DNA of 64,000 bases from QYOJ01 sp964449285 (GCA_964449285.1 CAYUZX010000010.1:3510-67509); one strand, 5' to 3'; shown: positions 18,508 through 26,810, counted from the stretch's first letter. Notes: generated from the sequence alone by a model not told the origin. Numbers and translations are program-made.

Positions 18508-18976
18508 CAAAAGTGACCTTCCCGTCCCCCTCTTTATAGTAGTCGTGGATCAGTCCGGCTTCATGATACCCCATCTGCTTGTAAAATTGTCGGGTAGGCT
18601 GGTACTTTTCAAGTGAAGATGTCTCTGCGATCACGTTTCTGCCTCCCTGCTCACCAATTTTTCGTTGGGTCTCTTCCAGCAACAGTCTGCCTATTCCCTT
18701 TGCCCGGAAGTCGTTGTGCGTGACGATCCAGTAGAGGTCGAAACTGTGTTCGGTCCCGGCGATAAGGCCGAAACAACTGTAAGCTACTGACAGGCCCTCC
18801 CGTTCAGCAAAGATGAACTGATAGGAGCTCTTATCTCCATCACGCAGCTTCTCCTCCGCTAGTTCCACGGCTACTTCTACCTCTATGTCATAAAAAAATC
18901 CGGTGGAGATGATCATCTCCCTGATCCTTGTTTCGTCGCCTGGGAAAATAGCGTTTCTAAATTGAATATCTGTCAT
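18476..18976 (-). CDS. GNAT N-acetyltransferase, last gene of the KamA/ATP-grasp operon
   Basis: A 166-residue GNAT protein. The acetyl-CoA pyrophosphate loop is in DFRAKGIGRLLLEE (R/QxxGxG/A form), preceded by the strand FDLYWIVTHN and followed by NVIAETSSLEKYQPTRQFYKQMGY. It is the fourth gene of an operon with two ATP-grasp ligases and a KamA-like aminomutase, 33 bp after the first ATP-grasp gene. The context suggests N-acetylation of an amino acid or peptide made by the neighbours. It is shorter than the beta-lysine acetyltransferase AblB, so the same reaction cannot be assumed. Confidence 0.85.
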   Translation of the reverse strand: MTDIQFRNAIFPGDETRIREMIISTGFFYDIEVEVAVELAEEKLRDGDKSSYQFIFAEREGLSVAYSCFGLIAGTEHSFDLYWIVTHNDFRAKGIGRLLLEETQRKIGEQGGRNVIAETSSLEKYQPTRQFYKQMGYHEAGLIHDYYKEGDGKVTFVKRITGSPSW

Positions 18977-18980
18977 GTAT

Positions 18981-19017
18981 GTTGTTGCTGGTTGCTGGTT
19001 ACTGGTTGGTTACTGCC
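18981..19017. repeat. Heptamer array GGTTGCT/GGTTACT
   Basis: Imperfect units GTTGCTG, GTTGCTG, GTTACTG and GTTGGTTACTG fill the gap between the GNAT start and the ATP-grasp stop and cover the ATP-grasp stop codon (19010-19012). It is an array of the same class as the others in this window, placed inside an operon. Confidence 0.65.
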
Positions 19018-19990
19018 ACCTGTTCACTGCGTCATCGAGAATCCTCTTGACGGCTTCTGTAAATGAATACCCTGCCTGGTTTAGGGCGGCAGCGAATCCT
19101 CCCGAACGTGAGAGGCATGGATTCGCATTGATATCAATGATCGCAGGGATTCCCTCTTCATTCACCCTGAAATCCACCCGGGCATAGCCTTTCAGTTCAA
19201 AACCCTTCCAGCAGGCCTCACACAGCTCAATCAGCCTGAGATGGAGCAGTCGGTCCCGTTCCCCGGATTGGAACGTACGGGTGGTGTGGGAATATTCAAA
19301 CGATTGTGCATCCCATTTTGACCGAAACCCCAGGATTTTGGGTTTGCCAGCCGGAAAATCCAGAAACTCCATCTCGGCAAGTGGAAGCACTTCAGGTCCG
19401 TTCAAATCAGCAAGGATGGAGATATTGAATTCCCGCCCCTCGATATACTCTTCGATGAAATAGTGGTGGTTGCTTTTACTTCTCGCTATCTCTTTCATTC
19501 GTTCGTCATGCCCCTGAAAAACATTCGATTCATCCAAGTCAAGGGAGCCCTCCTCCCAGGTTGGTTTTAGGATGTAGCTCTTATGCTGATCCAACATATC
19601 TGTTTCATTCACGCCAACCCATTTCGGAGTCGGCAGTCCGAGCCGAACCAGTTCGCGTTTTGCAAGTACTTTGTTTGAAGTGAGAAACATCGGGATTACC
19701 GTTGACCCGGAATAGGGGATTCCCAATGAGCTGAATACTGAAGGGGCGATGAATGCAAACTCCCCTTTGTTGTCAAGTGACTCCACCAGGTTGAAAAGAA
19801 TCCCTGGCTTCTCTTTCCTGATTTGATTGATGGCCGTTTGGATATCCAGCCCCATCTCGATCTTTGCCACTTCATATCCAAGCTCCATGCAGGCACTGCC
19901 CACCAGGTCGGCTTGTTCCATTACATCCAGCTCATCTGCTCCTGCATCGGCTAAGAGTTTATTTGTGACAATAAGGATTTTTGTTCTCAT
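19010..19990 (-). CDS. D-Ala-D-Ala-ligase-like ATP-grasp enzyme (second of the pair)
   Basis: A 326-residue ATP-grasp ligase of the Ddl fold. Visible Ddl-type blocks are ILFNLVESLDNKGE (N-domain), LGIPYSGSTVIPMFLTSNKVLAKREL, YILKPTWEEGS (ATP-binding Lys), FIEEYIEGREFNISIL, and the metal-binding RVDFRVNEEG...IIDINANP. Asp replaces the Glu usual before the IN motif. Such enzymes join two amino acids through an acyl phosphate. Its start overlaps the end of the preceding ATP-grasp gene by 4 bp. True Ddl is normally encoded in the cell-wall cluster, so a dedicated small-peptide role is more likely. This is inference. Confidence 0.85.
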   Translation of the reverse strand: MRTKILIVTNKLLADAGADELDVMEQADLVGSACMELGYEVAKIEMGLDIQTAINQIRKEKPGILFNLVESLDNKGEFAFIAPSVFSSLGIPYSGSTVIPMFLTSNKVLAKRELVRLGLPTPKWVGVNETDMLDQHKSYILKPTWEEGSLDLDESNVFQGHDERMKEIARSKSNHHYFIEEYIEGREFNISILADLNGPEVLPLAEMEFLDFPAGKPKILGFRSKWDAQSFEYSHTTRTFQSGERDRLLHLRLIELCEACWKGFELKGYARVDFRVNEEGIPAIIDINANPCLSRSGGFAAALNQAGYSFTEAVKRILDDAVNRWQ

Positions 19991-20976
19991 GACCCGGGAC
20001 GTTGGTTAATTCGTTCAAGGGTCGAGTCCATGATCTCACCGATGAGTTGTTCGAAGGTGTAGCCATTCCGGTAGGCTAGGATGGGAAGGTCGGAGTGGAC
20101 AAGGTCGAGACCGGCCAATGGATTGACTTCGATGAAAGAGGGACTGTTGTGTCTGTCATACCGGATGTCGACCCGTCCCCCGTCACGACAACCAAGGATA
20201 TTCCAGGCCCGGATAGCAAGATCGGTACATGCCTTCATGACGATCTCTTCCGGTACCGAGTAAGCAACCAGCTCTTCGTAGTTGGCTTTGGTATCGAGGG
20301 AGTAGATCCCCGATGCGCTATCCTTTTTGTAAACAATCTCCATGATTCCAACTGACCTGCTTTTCGCTCCTGTTCCGGTGATCCCGACAGTGAACTCCCG
20401 GCCTGGGAGAAACTCTTCTACCAGGAGGCCTGTGGGATATTGCCTGAGTAGCGCCCGGCATACTTCCAGGAGTTCGAGGTTTGAATTTACCCTGGATTTT
20501 CCGGAGATCCCTTTCCCGGTGCCTTCTGCGACAGGTTTGATGAATAAAGGAAACGCCAGGACATCGGTGAGGATATCAGCTTCAGAGCGAACAACGAAAA
20601 ACCCGGGTGTGTTTAACCCTGCGTCGCGTATCACCCGTTTGGTCATCCCTTTATGGAGTGTGAGTGAAAGTACAAGTGGGTCGGAGAATGTATAGGAGAT
20701 CCGGTAGGCATCAAGCAAACAGGGGACCTGTGCTTCTCTTCCGATACCATTGAGTCCCTCACTGATGTTGAAAACCAGGTCCCAGCGGTCACCCTTTACA
20801 AGTCGGCCTGCAAGTTGCCTGACATGTCCGATCCGATCGGTCGCATACCCCAGGCTATGCAGCGCGTTTTCAATCCCTTCAATGGTTGATTCACGGTCAA
20901 ATTCGGCTGTCTCTTCAATGCTATATCCCTCTTTGAGGTATTCTGACCTGAGGTCAAAAGTAAGTCCTATCATCAT
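19987..20976 (-). CDS. D-Ala-D-Ala-ligase-like ATP-grasp enzyme (first of the pair)
   Basis: A 329-residue Ddl-type ATP-grasp ligase, clearly different from its neighbour. Blocks seen are WDLVFNISEGLNGIGREAQVP, FSDPLVLSLTLHKGMTKRVI, PLFIKPVAEGTGKGI (ATP-binding Lys), LLVEEFLPGREFTVGI, and GGRVDIRYD...FIEVNPLAGL with the canonical Glu and Asn metal ligands. It starts 3 bp after the KamA-like gene stop and overlaps the next ligase by 4 bp. Translational coupling of the three genes points to one pathway. Two ligases in series could build a tripeptide, or ligate one product at two positions. Confidence 0.86.
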   Translation of the reverse strand: MMIGLTFDLRSEYLKEGYSIEETAEFDRESTIEGIENALHSLGYATDRIGHVRQLAGRLVKGDRWDLVFNISEGLNGIGREAQVPCLLDAYRISYTFSDPLVLSLTLHKGMTKRVIRDAGLNTPGFFVVRSEADILTDVLAFPLFIKPVAEGTGKGISGKSRVNSNLELLEVCRALLRQYPTGLLVEEFLPGREFTVGITGTGAKSRSVGIMEIVYKKDSASGIYSLDTKANYEELVAYSVPEEIVMKACTDLAIRAWNILGCRDGGRVDIRYDRHNSPSFIEVNPLAGLDLVHSDLPILAYRNGYTFEQLIGEIMDSTLERINQRPGS

Positions 20977-20979
20977 GGC

Positions 20980-22254
20980 TTAGCCTACATCATCAGGGTA
21001 ACGAAACACCTTGCCTTCATAGTTCATCAGTTTGGCATAGCCATCTTCATGGCCCTGGTAGTATTCGGGCAGAAGAGGAATCTTGCCTCCTCCGCCGGGA
21101 GCATCAACGACAAACTGTGGAACAGCATAGCCGGAAGTATGGCCCCGCAGCCCACGGATGATCTCCAGCCCTTTACTGATAGGGGTTCGGAAGTGACTGG
21201 AACCCGGAATTGGATCGCATTGATAGATGTAATATGGTCTCACACGGTTTTTTAGCAGACCTTGCATCAGTTTTTTCATGATCTCCACCTCGTCGTTGAT
21301 CCCTTTCAGCAGGACAGTCTGGCTCCCCAGCGGGATGCCAGCGTTAGCCAGCATTTCACATGCCTCTTTCACCTCGGGGGTGAGTTCATCGGGATGTGTA
21401 AAATGGATACTCATGAAGAGAGGATGATATTTTTTCAGGATATTCACCAACGACTTTGTGATTCGCTGGGGAAGGACCACCGGCACCTTGGACCCAATGC
21501 GGATGATCTCTACGTGGCGTATTTGCCTCAGCCGCGAAAGGAGGTACTCGATATGGAAATCGGGCATAGTAAGGGGGTCTCCTCCAGAGACGATCACATC
21601 CCGAACCTCTTTATGCTCTTCAATATAGCGGAGTCCGGCTTCCCATGCTTTGATACCTATGTGGTTCTTCTCCTTGGCTACCATGTGGGTGCGAGTACAA
21701 TACCGGCAGTAAGCTGAACAGAATCCTGTTGCCAGGAAAAGGACGCGGTCGGGATAGCGGTGCACGATGTTCGGTGCCGGACTATGGTGCTCTTCTGATA
21801 GCGGGTCAAGAATCTCTCCCGTTGAAGAGATCAGCTCGTCGAAAACAGGGATAAAGGCTTTTCGCAGCGCATGCTCCGGATCGTTCCTGTCTATCAGACT
21901 CATGTAGTAAGGTGTGATCCTTATAGGTAGTTTATGGATTTTTTTTCCGATGACACTGACCTCATTTTCGGAAAGGTTCATGAATCGTGCCAGTTGATCC
22001 GTGCTTCTCACACTGTTTTTGATCTGCCAATGCCAGCTATTCCAATCCTTTTCCGAAACACCGGGAAAGAAGTTGTCCATAAACGCCTTCGACCGTTCAG
22101 AAATGACGGTTTTTTCTTTTTCACCCCGCGGAGGAGTGGCTACTGAATGAAGATGAAGGAAGGAAACGGATTGACCAGGTTTCGGTGGAGGTTCATCATC
22201 GTCCTGATTCATTAGATCGCGAACGATGCAGAGTTCATGCTCTTGTGTTTCCAT
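20980..22254 (-). CDS. kamA: Lysine 2,3-aminomutase family radical SAM/PLP enzyme
   Basis: A 424-residue KamA-family enzyme that moves an alpha-amino group to the beta carbon using SAM, a [4Fe-4S] cluster and PLP. The cluster motif CSAYCRYC uses Cys179, 183 and 186. GGDP follows at about 224-227. The PLP lysine is K391 in DAPGGGGK. The two aspartates that hold the lysine side-chain amine in the Clostridium enzyme are kept (D347 in YQCD, D384 in VVDAPGGGG). This favours L-lysine over glutamate as substrate. It heads an operon with two ATP-grasp ligases and a GNAT. No kamD/kamE or other lysine-fermentation genes are near. A TATCTTTG -7-like box lies upstream at 22336-22343. Confidence 0.88.
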   Translation of the reverse strand: METQEHELCIVRDLMNQDDDEPPPKPGQSVSFLHLHSVATPPRGEKEKTVISERSKAFMDNFFPGVSEKDWNSWHWQIKNSVRSTDQLARFMNLSENEVSVIGKKIHKLPIRITPYYMSLIDRNDPEHALRKAFIPVFDELISSTGEILDPLSEEHHSPAPNIVHRYPDRVLFLATGFCSAYCRYCTRTHMVAKEKNHIGIKAWEAGLRYIEEHKEVRDVIVSGGDPLTMPDFHIEYLLSRLRQIRHVEIIRIGSKVPVVLPQRITKSLVNILKKYHPLFMSIHFTHPDELTPEVKEACEMLANAGIPLGSQTVLLKGINDEVEIMKKLMQGLLKNRVRPYYIYQCDPIPGSSHFRTPISKGLEIIRGLRGHTSGYAVPQFVVDAPGGGGKIPLLPEYYQGHEDGYAKLMNYEGKVFRYPDDVG

Positions 22255-22362
22255 TTTTTTTGTTGCCCATTAAATAGTGGTGCAAATAGATAAAAATTTT
22301 AATTACTTTCGATTCTGTTTTTTTAAAAAAGTGCACAAAGATATGTTAATAACTAATACCCG

Positions 22363-23139
22363 ATGAAACTTTTTTTTCGCAGTTTTGGAACAGGCACATC
22401 ATTCATAATTTTACATGGTCTTTTCGGCATCTCCGACAACTGGGTAACCCTTGGGAAAAGGTTTGGAGAACGGTTTCGCGTAATCATCCCCGATCTTCGG
22501 AATCATGGCCGGTCACCCCATAGCGAGCTGTTTGATTTTCCCTCCATGGAGCAGGATATTCTGGAGCTTATCGAAGAGGAAACAGATGGAGGCGTGATAT
22601 TGATGGGCCACTCCCTGGGAGGTCGTGTAGCCGTGAACCTGGCTCTTCATCATCAAGTGATGATCCGTAAGCTTGTGATTGTCGATATCAGCTTACGGAA
22701 GTACCCTCCCCAGAGAGAGCACCTGGAGCTTATCGAGGCGATGCATTCGTTGGATCTGTCTCAACCAGGGAGCCGGTCAGAGATCGAGGAGCAGCTCCGG
22801 CAGAGAATTCCCAGCCTTAAATTGCGGAGGTTTCTGATGAAAAACCTCTACTGGAGTGAGCGTGGAAAACTCTCATGGCGGCTCAATCTACCCGTGATCA
22901 GTGAAAGTTTGCCTGCCATCTTTGAGGGAGGTGGTGTTCCCGGGCGATTCTCGGGCCCTGCAATGTTTATCAGGGGCGAGAGGTCAAATTACATCCTTGA
23001 CAGTGATTTACAGGCTATTCATGAAAAATTCCCCGGAGCTATCGTTAGAACCATCAGGGGTGCAACCCATTGGGTTCATGCCGATAATCCCGGGGAATTT
23101 TACCAGGTTGTAAGCTCCTTCCTTTACTCGGATCAGTAA
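22363..23139 (+). CDS. Alpha/beta-hydrolase, YbfF-like esterase
   Basis: A 258-residue cytoplasmic hydrolase. The oxyanion loop is ILHGLFGISDNW, the nucleophile elbow is MGHSLGG with Ser84, and the catalytic His lies in GATHWVHADNP near the C-terminus. The Asp is probably in the DSDL region. The pattern IIPDLRNHGRSPHS is typical of YbfF, an acyl-CoA/ester thioesterase. The physiological ester is unknown. It converges with the LiaF-like gene and overlaps it by 7 bp. Confidence 0.9.
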   Translation: MKLFFRSFGTGTSFIILHGLFGISDNWVTLGKRFGERFRVIIPDLRNHGRSPHSELFDFPSMEQDILELIEEETDGGVILMGHSLGGRVAVNLALHHQVMIRKLVIVDISLRKYPPQREHLELIEAMHSLDLSQPGSRSEIEEQLRQRIPSLKLRRFLMKNLYWSERGKLSWRLNLPVISESLPAIFEGGGVPGRFSGPAMFIRGERSNYILDSDLQAIHEKFPGAIVRTIRGATHWVHADNPGEFYQVVSSFLYSDQ

Positions 23140-24074
23140 CGTTCCACCTTCAGGCTGGAGACTGCTGATTCAATCTTCAGGATAATCGTATTGGTTCCTT
23201 CCGGATAGTTTGTGGTTTGATAGATCCCATCTCCTTTTTTAATGAAGCCCTCAAAGTCGCGGCTCACAAGGACTGATTCGGAATGGATCTCGCAGGCCGA
23301 TTCTTTGGGTATCATAACCTCAAGTGAAGAAGCTCCGGCACTGTATGTAAAGTATGTCTGCGGTTGAAGCGACCCCAGTTTGATCTCCAGGGAAGCTGCA
23401 CCAGCTTCTATCTTAGCCGTGTCGATTTTAAATTCACTCAGGTCCATTGTTACAGCAGCAGCACCGATGTCGAAATCCAGGTCCCAAACCATATCCCGGT
23501 TCATCTTAATTTCGACGTAATTTTTCTTGACGCGCCTTACTTTCCGGTTTTTCTCAAGACTTATATTGATTAGGGTCTTTCCATCTACTTTGTTTGTTGT
23601 CAACGAATAATCGCCGATATCACCCTCTTTCCTGAATGAAAGCATCTCTGATGTTTCACCATCTATCTTGAATTTTCCGGCAGCTGCATCCATTTTCAAG
23701 ACGGCTTTATGAGGGATCGTATCCATCTCAACTGTGAGTATTTGTGTGCTGTATGAGAAGGTTCGCTGGCTGTCGCTCTCATCCTCATCCCAGTCATCAG
23801 ACCAACTCCAGTTGTGGTCGTGGATTGAGAAAGACCATCGGGGTTCTGTTATCTGGTTGAAGAATATAAAGGAGAGAGCTATAAAAGCGATTACCAGGAT
23901 AAATTTCACAACATCCTTGATCGGGAGGATCGAAATTCCCCAGAAGATAAAGATGAGTGGCCAGAGCCGCCATATGCTTACCCAGTGGAAGTCGAGCCAG
24001 CCGAAATTGCTAAACAAAAACATGAGCCCAATCGCAATGAGGATCAGTGCCCAAAAAAGATTACGGAATTTCAT
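23133..24074 (-). CDS. LiaF/DUF5668-type membrane protein with toastrack-like domain
   Basis: A 313-residue protein. Three short membrane helices (about 6-24, 31-50 and 54-72) form the DUF5668-like N-terminus (LFWALILIAIGLMFLFSNF). The rest, from about residue 110, is a beta-rich repeat-like domain with alternating GAAAVTMDLS, GAASLEIKLG and GASSLEVMIP blades. This resembles the adhesin/toastrack domain found with PspC. It lies 11 bp downstream of the PspC-domain gene, a common pairing in envelope stress systems. How stress is sensed here is not visible. Confidence 0.78.
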   Translation of the reverse strand: MKFRNLFWALILIAIGLMFLFSNFGWLDFHWVSIWRLWPLIFIFWGISILPIKDVVKFILVIAFIALSFIFFNQITEPRWSFSIHDHNWSWSDDWDEDESDSQRTFSYSTQILTVEMDTIPHKAVLKMDAAAGKFKIDGETSEMLSFRKEGDIGDYSLTTNKVDGKTLINISLEKNRKVRRVKKNYVEIKMNRDMVWDLDFDIGAAAVTMDLSEFKIDTAKIEAGAASLEIKLGSLQPQTYFTYSAGASSLEVMIPKESACEIHSESVLVSRDFEGFIKKGDGIYQTTNYPEGTNTIILKIESAVSSLKVERY

Positions 24075-24085
24075 AATGTGTATGT

Positions 24086-24523
24086 TTAATCATGTTTCTT
24101 TGACGTCCCGCCATATGCATTGAACAGTAGGGCAACGCCGATAACTATCAGGATAATGGGCCATAAGTCTCCGAAGTCGAGACTCGGAATAAACTGATCG
24201 GCCAAAAAGATGGCGCCCAGTGTGATCAGTACCAATCCACCGATTAGGTTTCCTTTTTGCTTAGCCTCTTGAGTTGGCTTGTTTGGGGTTTCTTTTGATT
24301 CCATCGTTGTTGAATTTTGGGTTTGATTGCTTTCCCTGGGGCCATCTGGTGTGACGATCCAGAGGATGATGTAAATGAGCACAGCGCCACCTCCCACAAC
24401 GGCAAAGATCACAAAAAGTAACCTCATCAGTAACGGGTCGAGTTTGAAATAGTTGGCGAGCCCTGAAGCCACGCCACCGATCACTCTGTCGGTAGTGCTT
24501 CTGTAAAGACGTTTTGGTTCCAT
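24086..24523 (-). CDS. PspC-domain membrane protein
   Basis: About 145 residues from the ATG at 24523 (MEPKRLYRSTTDRVIGG). The frame stays open upstream to 24583, but that extension lacks family similarity. The PspC domain (about 1-60) contains IGGVASGLANYFKLDP and a membrane helix ending in YIILWIVTP. After a Thr/Lys/Gln-rich linker there are two further helices of DUF5668 type (GGLVLITLGAIFLAD and LWPIILIVIGVALLFNA). It probably acts with the LiaF-like protein encoded next in envelope stress response. Confidence 0.85.
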   Translation of the reverse strand: MEPKRLYRSTTDRVIGGVASGLANYFKLDPLLMRLLFVIFAVVGGGAVLIYIILWIVTPDGPRESNQTQNSTTMESKETPNKPTQEAKQKGNLIGGLVLITLGAIFLADQFIPSLDFGDLWPIILIVIGVALLFNAYGGTSKKHD

Positions 24524-24646
24524 ATCAGGAAAAATTTTAGTTTGAGCACCAAAAGTACACTGCGATGAAACCAGCAGCAACATCTCTCCGTTTAGCGCCG
24601 GTATTCTCCCGATTAAAAGGGGGATTTGATCGTTTAGCAGTCGTTT

Positions 24647-25468
24647 CTACTCAGCCTTCAATTGTTGTTTCCGGGCATAGATCCTGGAAGAGAAGCTAAC
24701 GCTGAATTCGAAGAGAAGGTATAAGGGGATGGCTACGATGAGCTGCGAGAAGATATCAGGGCTTGGTGTGATAACCCCGGCGATGATCAGGATCGCAATC
24801 AATGTATGTTTCCGGTATTTCTTTAGGTAAGCAGGTGTAATGATTCCCGCTTTGGTTAGAAAGATCACCACAATAGGTAATTCAAACAGCAATCCCATCA
24901 GGAGGGTCATCATGGTAATGGATCCTGTATAGGAGGATAGAGCAATTTGGTTCGTTACCATTTCACTCACCTGGTACCCTCCTAAAAAGTTCACCATCAG
25001 CGGCACTACAACAAAATAAGAGAAGAGAATCCCTGTGAGAAAGAGCAGAGAGATAATCATTACACTCCCGCGGGTATGTTTTATCTCCTGGTCGGTAAGG
25101 CCTGGTTTGATGAAGCGCCAAAATTGCCAGACGACAAATGGCATGGCCACAATCAGTCCTGCTACAAGCGAGATTGTCATGTGCGACATAAACTGACCTG
25201 CCAGGTTGATATTGATAATCTGAAAGGAGGAGGGGTCTATACAGAGGGAAGGCATGGAAACAATGTCGGCCAGCTTGCATAACAACTGATAAGTGATGAA
25301 ACTCTTCTCTTTGGGTGCAAGGAGAATGTGATCAAATAGAATCTCTTTGAAGATAAAAGCAACGGTCCCACAAGCCGCAATGGCAACAACGCTCCATATC
25401 AGTGTGCTCCGGAGGTCATCCAGGTGCTCCCAGAAAGTCATTTCGCCGACATCCTTTTTTTTAGTCAT
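24647..25468 (-). CDS. tatC: Sec-independent protein translocase TatC
   Basis: A 273-residue six-helix protein, the twin-arginine signal receptor of the Tat translocon. Family motifs are MTFWEHLDDLRSTLIWS at the N-terminus, the conserved WQFWRFIKPGLTDQE loop after the second helix, and GIITPAYLKKYRKHTLI before the last helices with VITPSPDIFSQ. tatA lies about 1.1 kb upstream on the same strand, separated by a flavodoxin gene and a decayed isochorismatase. The Tat genes are thus split rather than adjacent. Confidence 0.96.
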   Translation of the reverse strand: MTKKKDVGEMTFWEHLDDLRSTLIWSVVAIAACGTVAFIFKEILFDHILLAPKEKSFITYQLLCKLADIVSMPSLCIDPSSFQIININLAGQFMSHMTISLVAGLIVAMPFVVWQFWRFIKPGLTDQEIKHTRGSVMIISLLFLTGILFSYFVVVPLMVNFLGGYQVSEMVTNQIALSSYTGSITMMTLLMGLLFELPIVVIFLTKAGIITPAYLKKYRKHTLIAILIIAGVITPSPDIFSQLIVAIPLYLLFEFSVSFSSRIYARKQQLKAE

Positions 25469-25503
25469 AAGTTTAAGGCCATGGAGTCATGAGGTAATCC
25501 AGT

Positions 25504-25561
25504 CATCCGGCATCATTGTCACTGCGAGAAGCGAAGCGACGAAACAGCGGCATCCGGCATC
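25504..25561. repeat. REP-like element flanked by 11-bp direct repeats
   Basis: The core GTCACTGCGAGAAGCGAAGC continuing GACGAAACAGC (25518-25548) matches a widespread REP-type consensus of the form GTCATTGCGAG...GAAGCGACGAA. It is bracketed by the identical 11-mer CATCCGGCATC at 25504-25514 and 25551-25561. It lies between tatC and the divergent flavodoxin gene. The flanking repeats could be a target duplication or another short-repeat array that the element entered. Confidence 0.65.
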
Positions 25562-25617
25562 AAAATTAAACATTTCGGGAAATAAATCTCTAACTTTGGT
25601 GCCGTAATAAATTTAGA

Positions 25618-26136
25618 ATGGCCACTCTCATCGTCTATATGACCTCCCATGGTTGTGCTGAAAAAGCTGCGGGGATGATCCGCGACATACTTCCGGGGGA
25701 TGTGACCCTGATCAACCTGGAGAATGTTGAGGTTCCTCCGCTGGAAAAATTTGACACGGTAATTATCGGAGGCTCGATCCGGATCGGAAGTATCCAGAAG
25801 AAAATCCGGAAATTCTGCGAAAAAAACATTGATCAACTTCTCACTAAAAGAACGGGCCTCTTCATCTGCTGCATGTTTGAAGGCGATACAGCGATCGAGC
25901 AGTTCAACGGAGCTTTCCCAGAAGTGCTACGTAAAAATTCCACAGCAACAGGCCTCTTCGGAGGAGAGCTTGAGTTTGAAAAGATGAATGCTTTTGAACG
26001 GATGATCATTAAACAAGTGGCTAACATCTCCGTGGATGTCTCAAGGTTCAAGCAGCAGGCGGTGATGGAATTCGCGAATAGAATGAACAAGTCTCCAACA
26101 GCAGTTTCATTGCATCCCAGGAAATGGTATCGGTGA
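25618..26136 (+). CDS. Flavodoxin-domain protein, HemG-like
   Basis: A 172-residue flavodoxin-fold protein. The FMN phosphate loop is at MTSHGCAEKAA, followed by DTVIIGGSIRIGSIQKKI and GLFICCMFEGD, as in the flavodoxin_5 family that includes menaquinone-dependent protoporphyrinogen oxidase HemG. The final residues (after MNKSPTAVS) lack family character and lie where the gene overlaps the 3' end of the opposite-strand isochorismatase remnant (26048-26136). Its electron partner and substrate are not evident from the context. Confidence 0.78.
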   Translation: MATLIVYMTSHGCAEKAAGMIRDILPGDVTLINLENVEVPPLEKFDTVIIGGSIRIGSIQKKIRKFCEKNIDQLLTKRTGLFICCMFEGDTAIEQFNGAFPEVLRKNSTATGLFGGELEFEKMNAFERMIIKQVANISVDVSRFKQQAVMEFANRMNKSPTAVSLHPRKWYR

Positions 26137-26573
26137 ATTCCTGAACGGCTTTGGTCAGGTCGGCATCGTGGCTTAACAGGGCATTTTTGAGTATGAAGAC
26201 TTTGTAATCGTGATCGTTTGCACCGATGTACGTAGCCAGTACACACCCGGTAGCGCTCAGTCCGCAGAGGAATAGGGTGTTGATTCCCTTAGCCTGGAGT
26301 AGACTGTCGGGGTTGGTCTTGTTTAAGGCGTTTCCATAGGTCTTGATCACCATGGGATCACTCTCTTCAATCTTGAACACGGTGTCAAAGGCAAACCCTT
26401 CGGTGCCCGGTGCGAGATCCCATTGGGGTTCGCTGTGGTAAACCCTGATCACAGGGAGTTTATAATGGCGGAAAAGCGACATGTACCAGTTGATCTACTC
26501 CGGCGCATCCTTCCGGTCCTTCTCCGACATCATCGCCGAAACGTTTTCGTATGAGGAAGGATTAGGTGATTGA
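26048..26573 (-). pseudogene. Isochorismatase-family cysteine hydrolase, decayed
   Basis: The longest open part (26048-26482, 144 residues) holds the family core: VFKIEESDPMVIKTYGNAL with the catalytic Lys, and LCGLSATGCVLATYIGAND with the nucleophilic Cys. The N-terminal segment with the catalytic Asp (VIDMQ-type strand) is absent. Reading upstream in frame gives INWY, then a TAG at 26495-26497, then about 25 more plausible codons (SAMMSEKDRKDAPE) that run into the 3' end of tatA at 26574. A nonsense codon plus loss of the 5' end indicates a dead gene. Confidence 0.7.
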
Positions 26574-26810
26574 TTATCCGGCGGGATCAGTAGGGGGAGC
26601 TTTTTTTTCAGGAGCAGATTTATCTTTTGTGATATCTTTTATATCTTCGTCCATGCCCTGAATGCCATCTTTGAAGCTTTTAATTCCTTTTCCGACACCT
26701 CTCATCAGTTCGGGAATTTTCTTGCCGCCAAATAATAAAAGCACGACAAGTACAATTAGAATGATCTCTGTGGTGCCAAGTCCGAATATTAGGAACATAT
26801 TATTGAACAT
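26574..26810 (-). CDS. tatA: Sec-independent protein translocase TatA/E
   Basis: A 78-residue protein with a single N-terminal membrane helix (FGLGTTEIILIVLVVLLLFG), the FGGKKIPELMRGVGKGI hinge and amphipathic helix, and an acidic/lysine-rich tail (DKSAPEKKAPP). It forms the Tat pore together with TatC, encoded about 1.1 kb downstream on the same strand. An AAGGAGA purine tract lies 5 bp before the ATG, stronger than most leaders in this genome. A TACCTTTG -7-like element lies at 26836-26843. Confidence 0.95.
   Translation of the reverse strand: MFNNMFLIFGLGTTEIILIVLVVLLLFGGKKIPELMRGVGKGIKSFKDGIQGMDEDIKDITKDKSAPEKKAPPTDPAG

Noticed and set aside
18476..22254. Lysine fermentation or the classic ablAB N-acetyl-beta-lysine operon
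   Set aside because: kamD/kamE, kce and kdd are absent, the GNAT is much shorter than AblB, and two ATP-grasp ligases are unexplained by either pathway.
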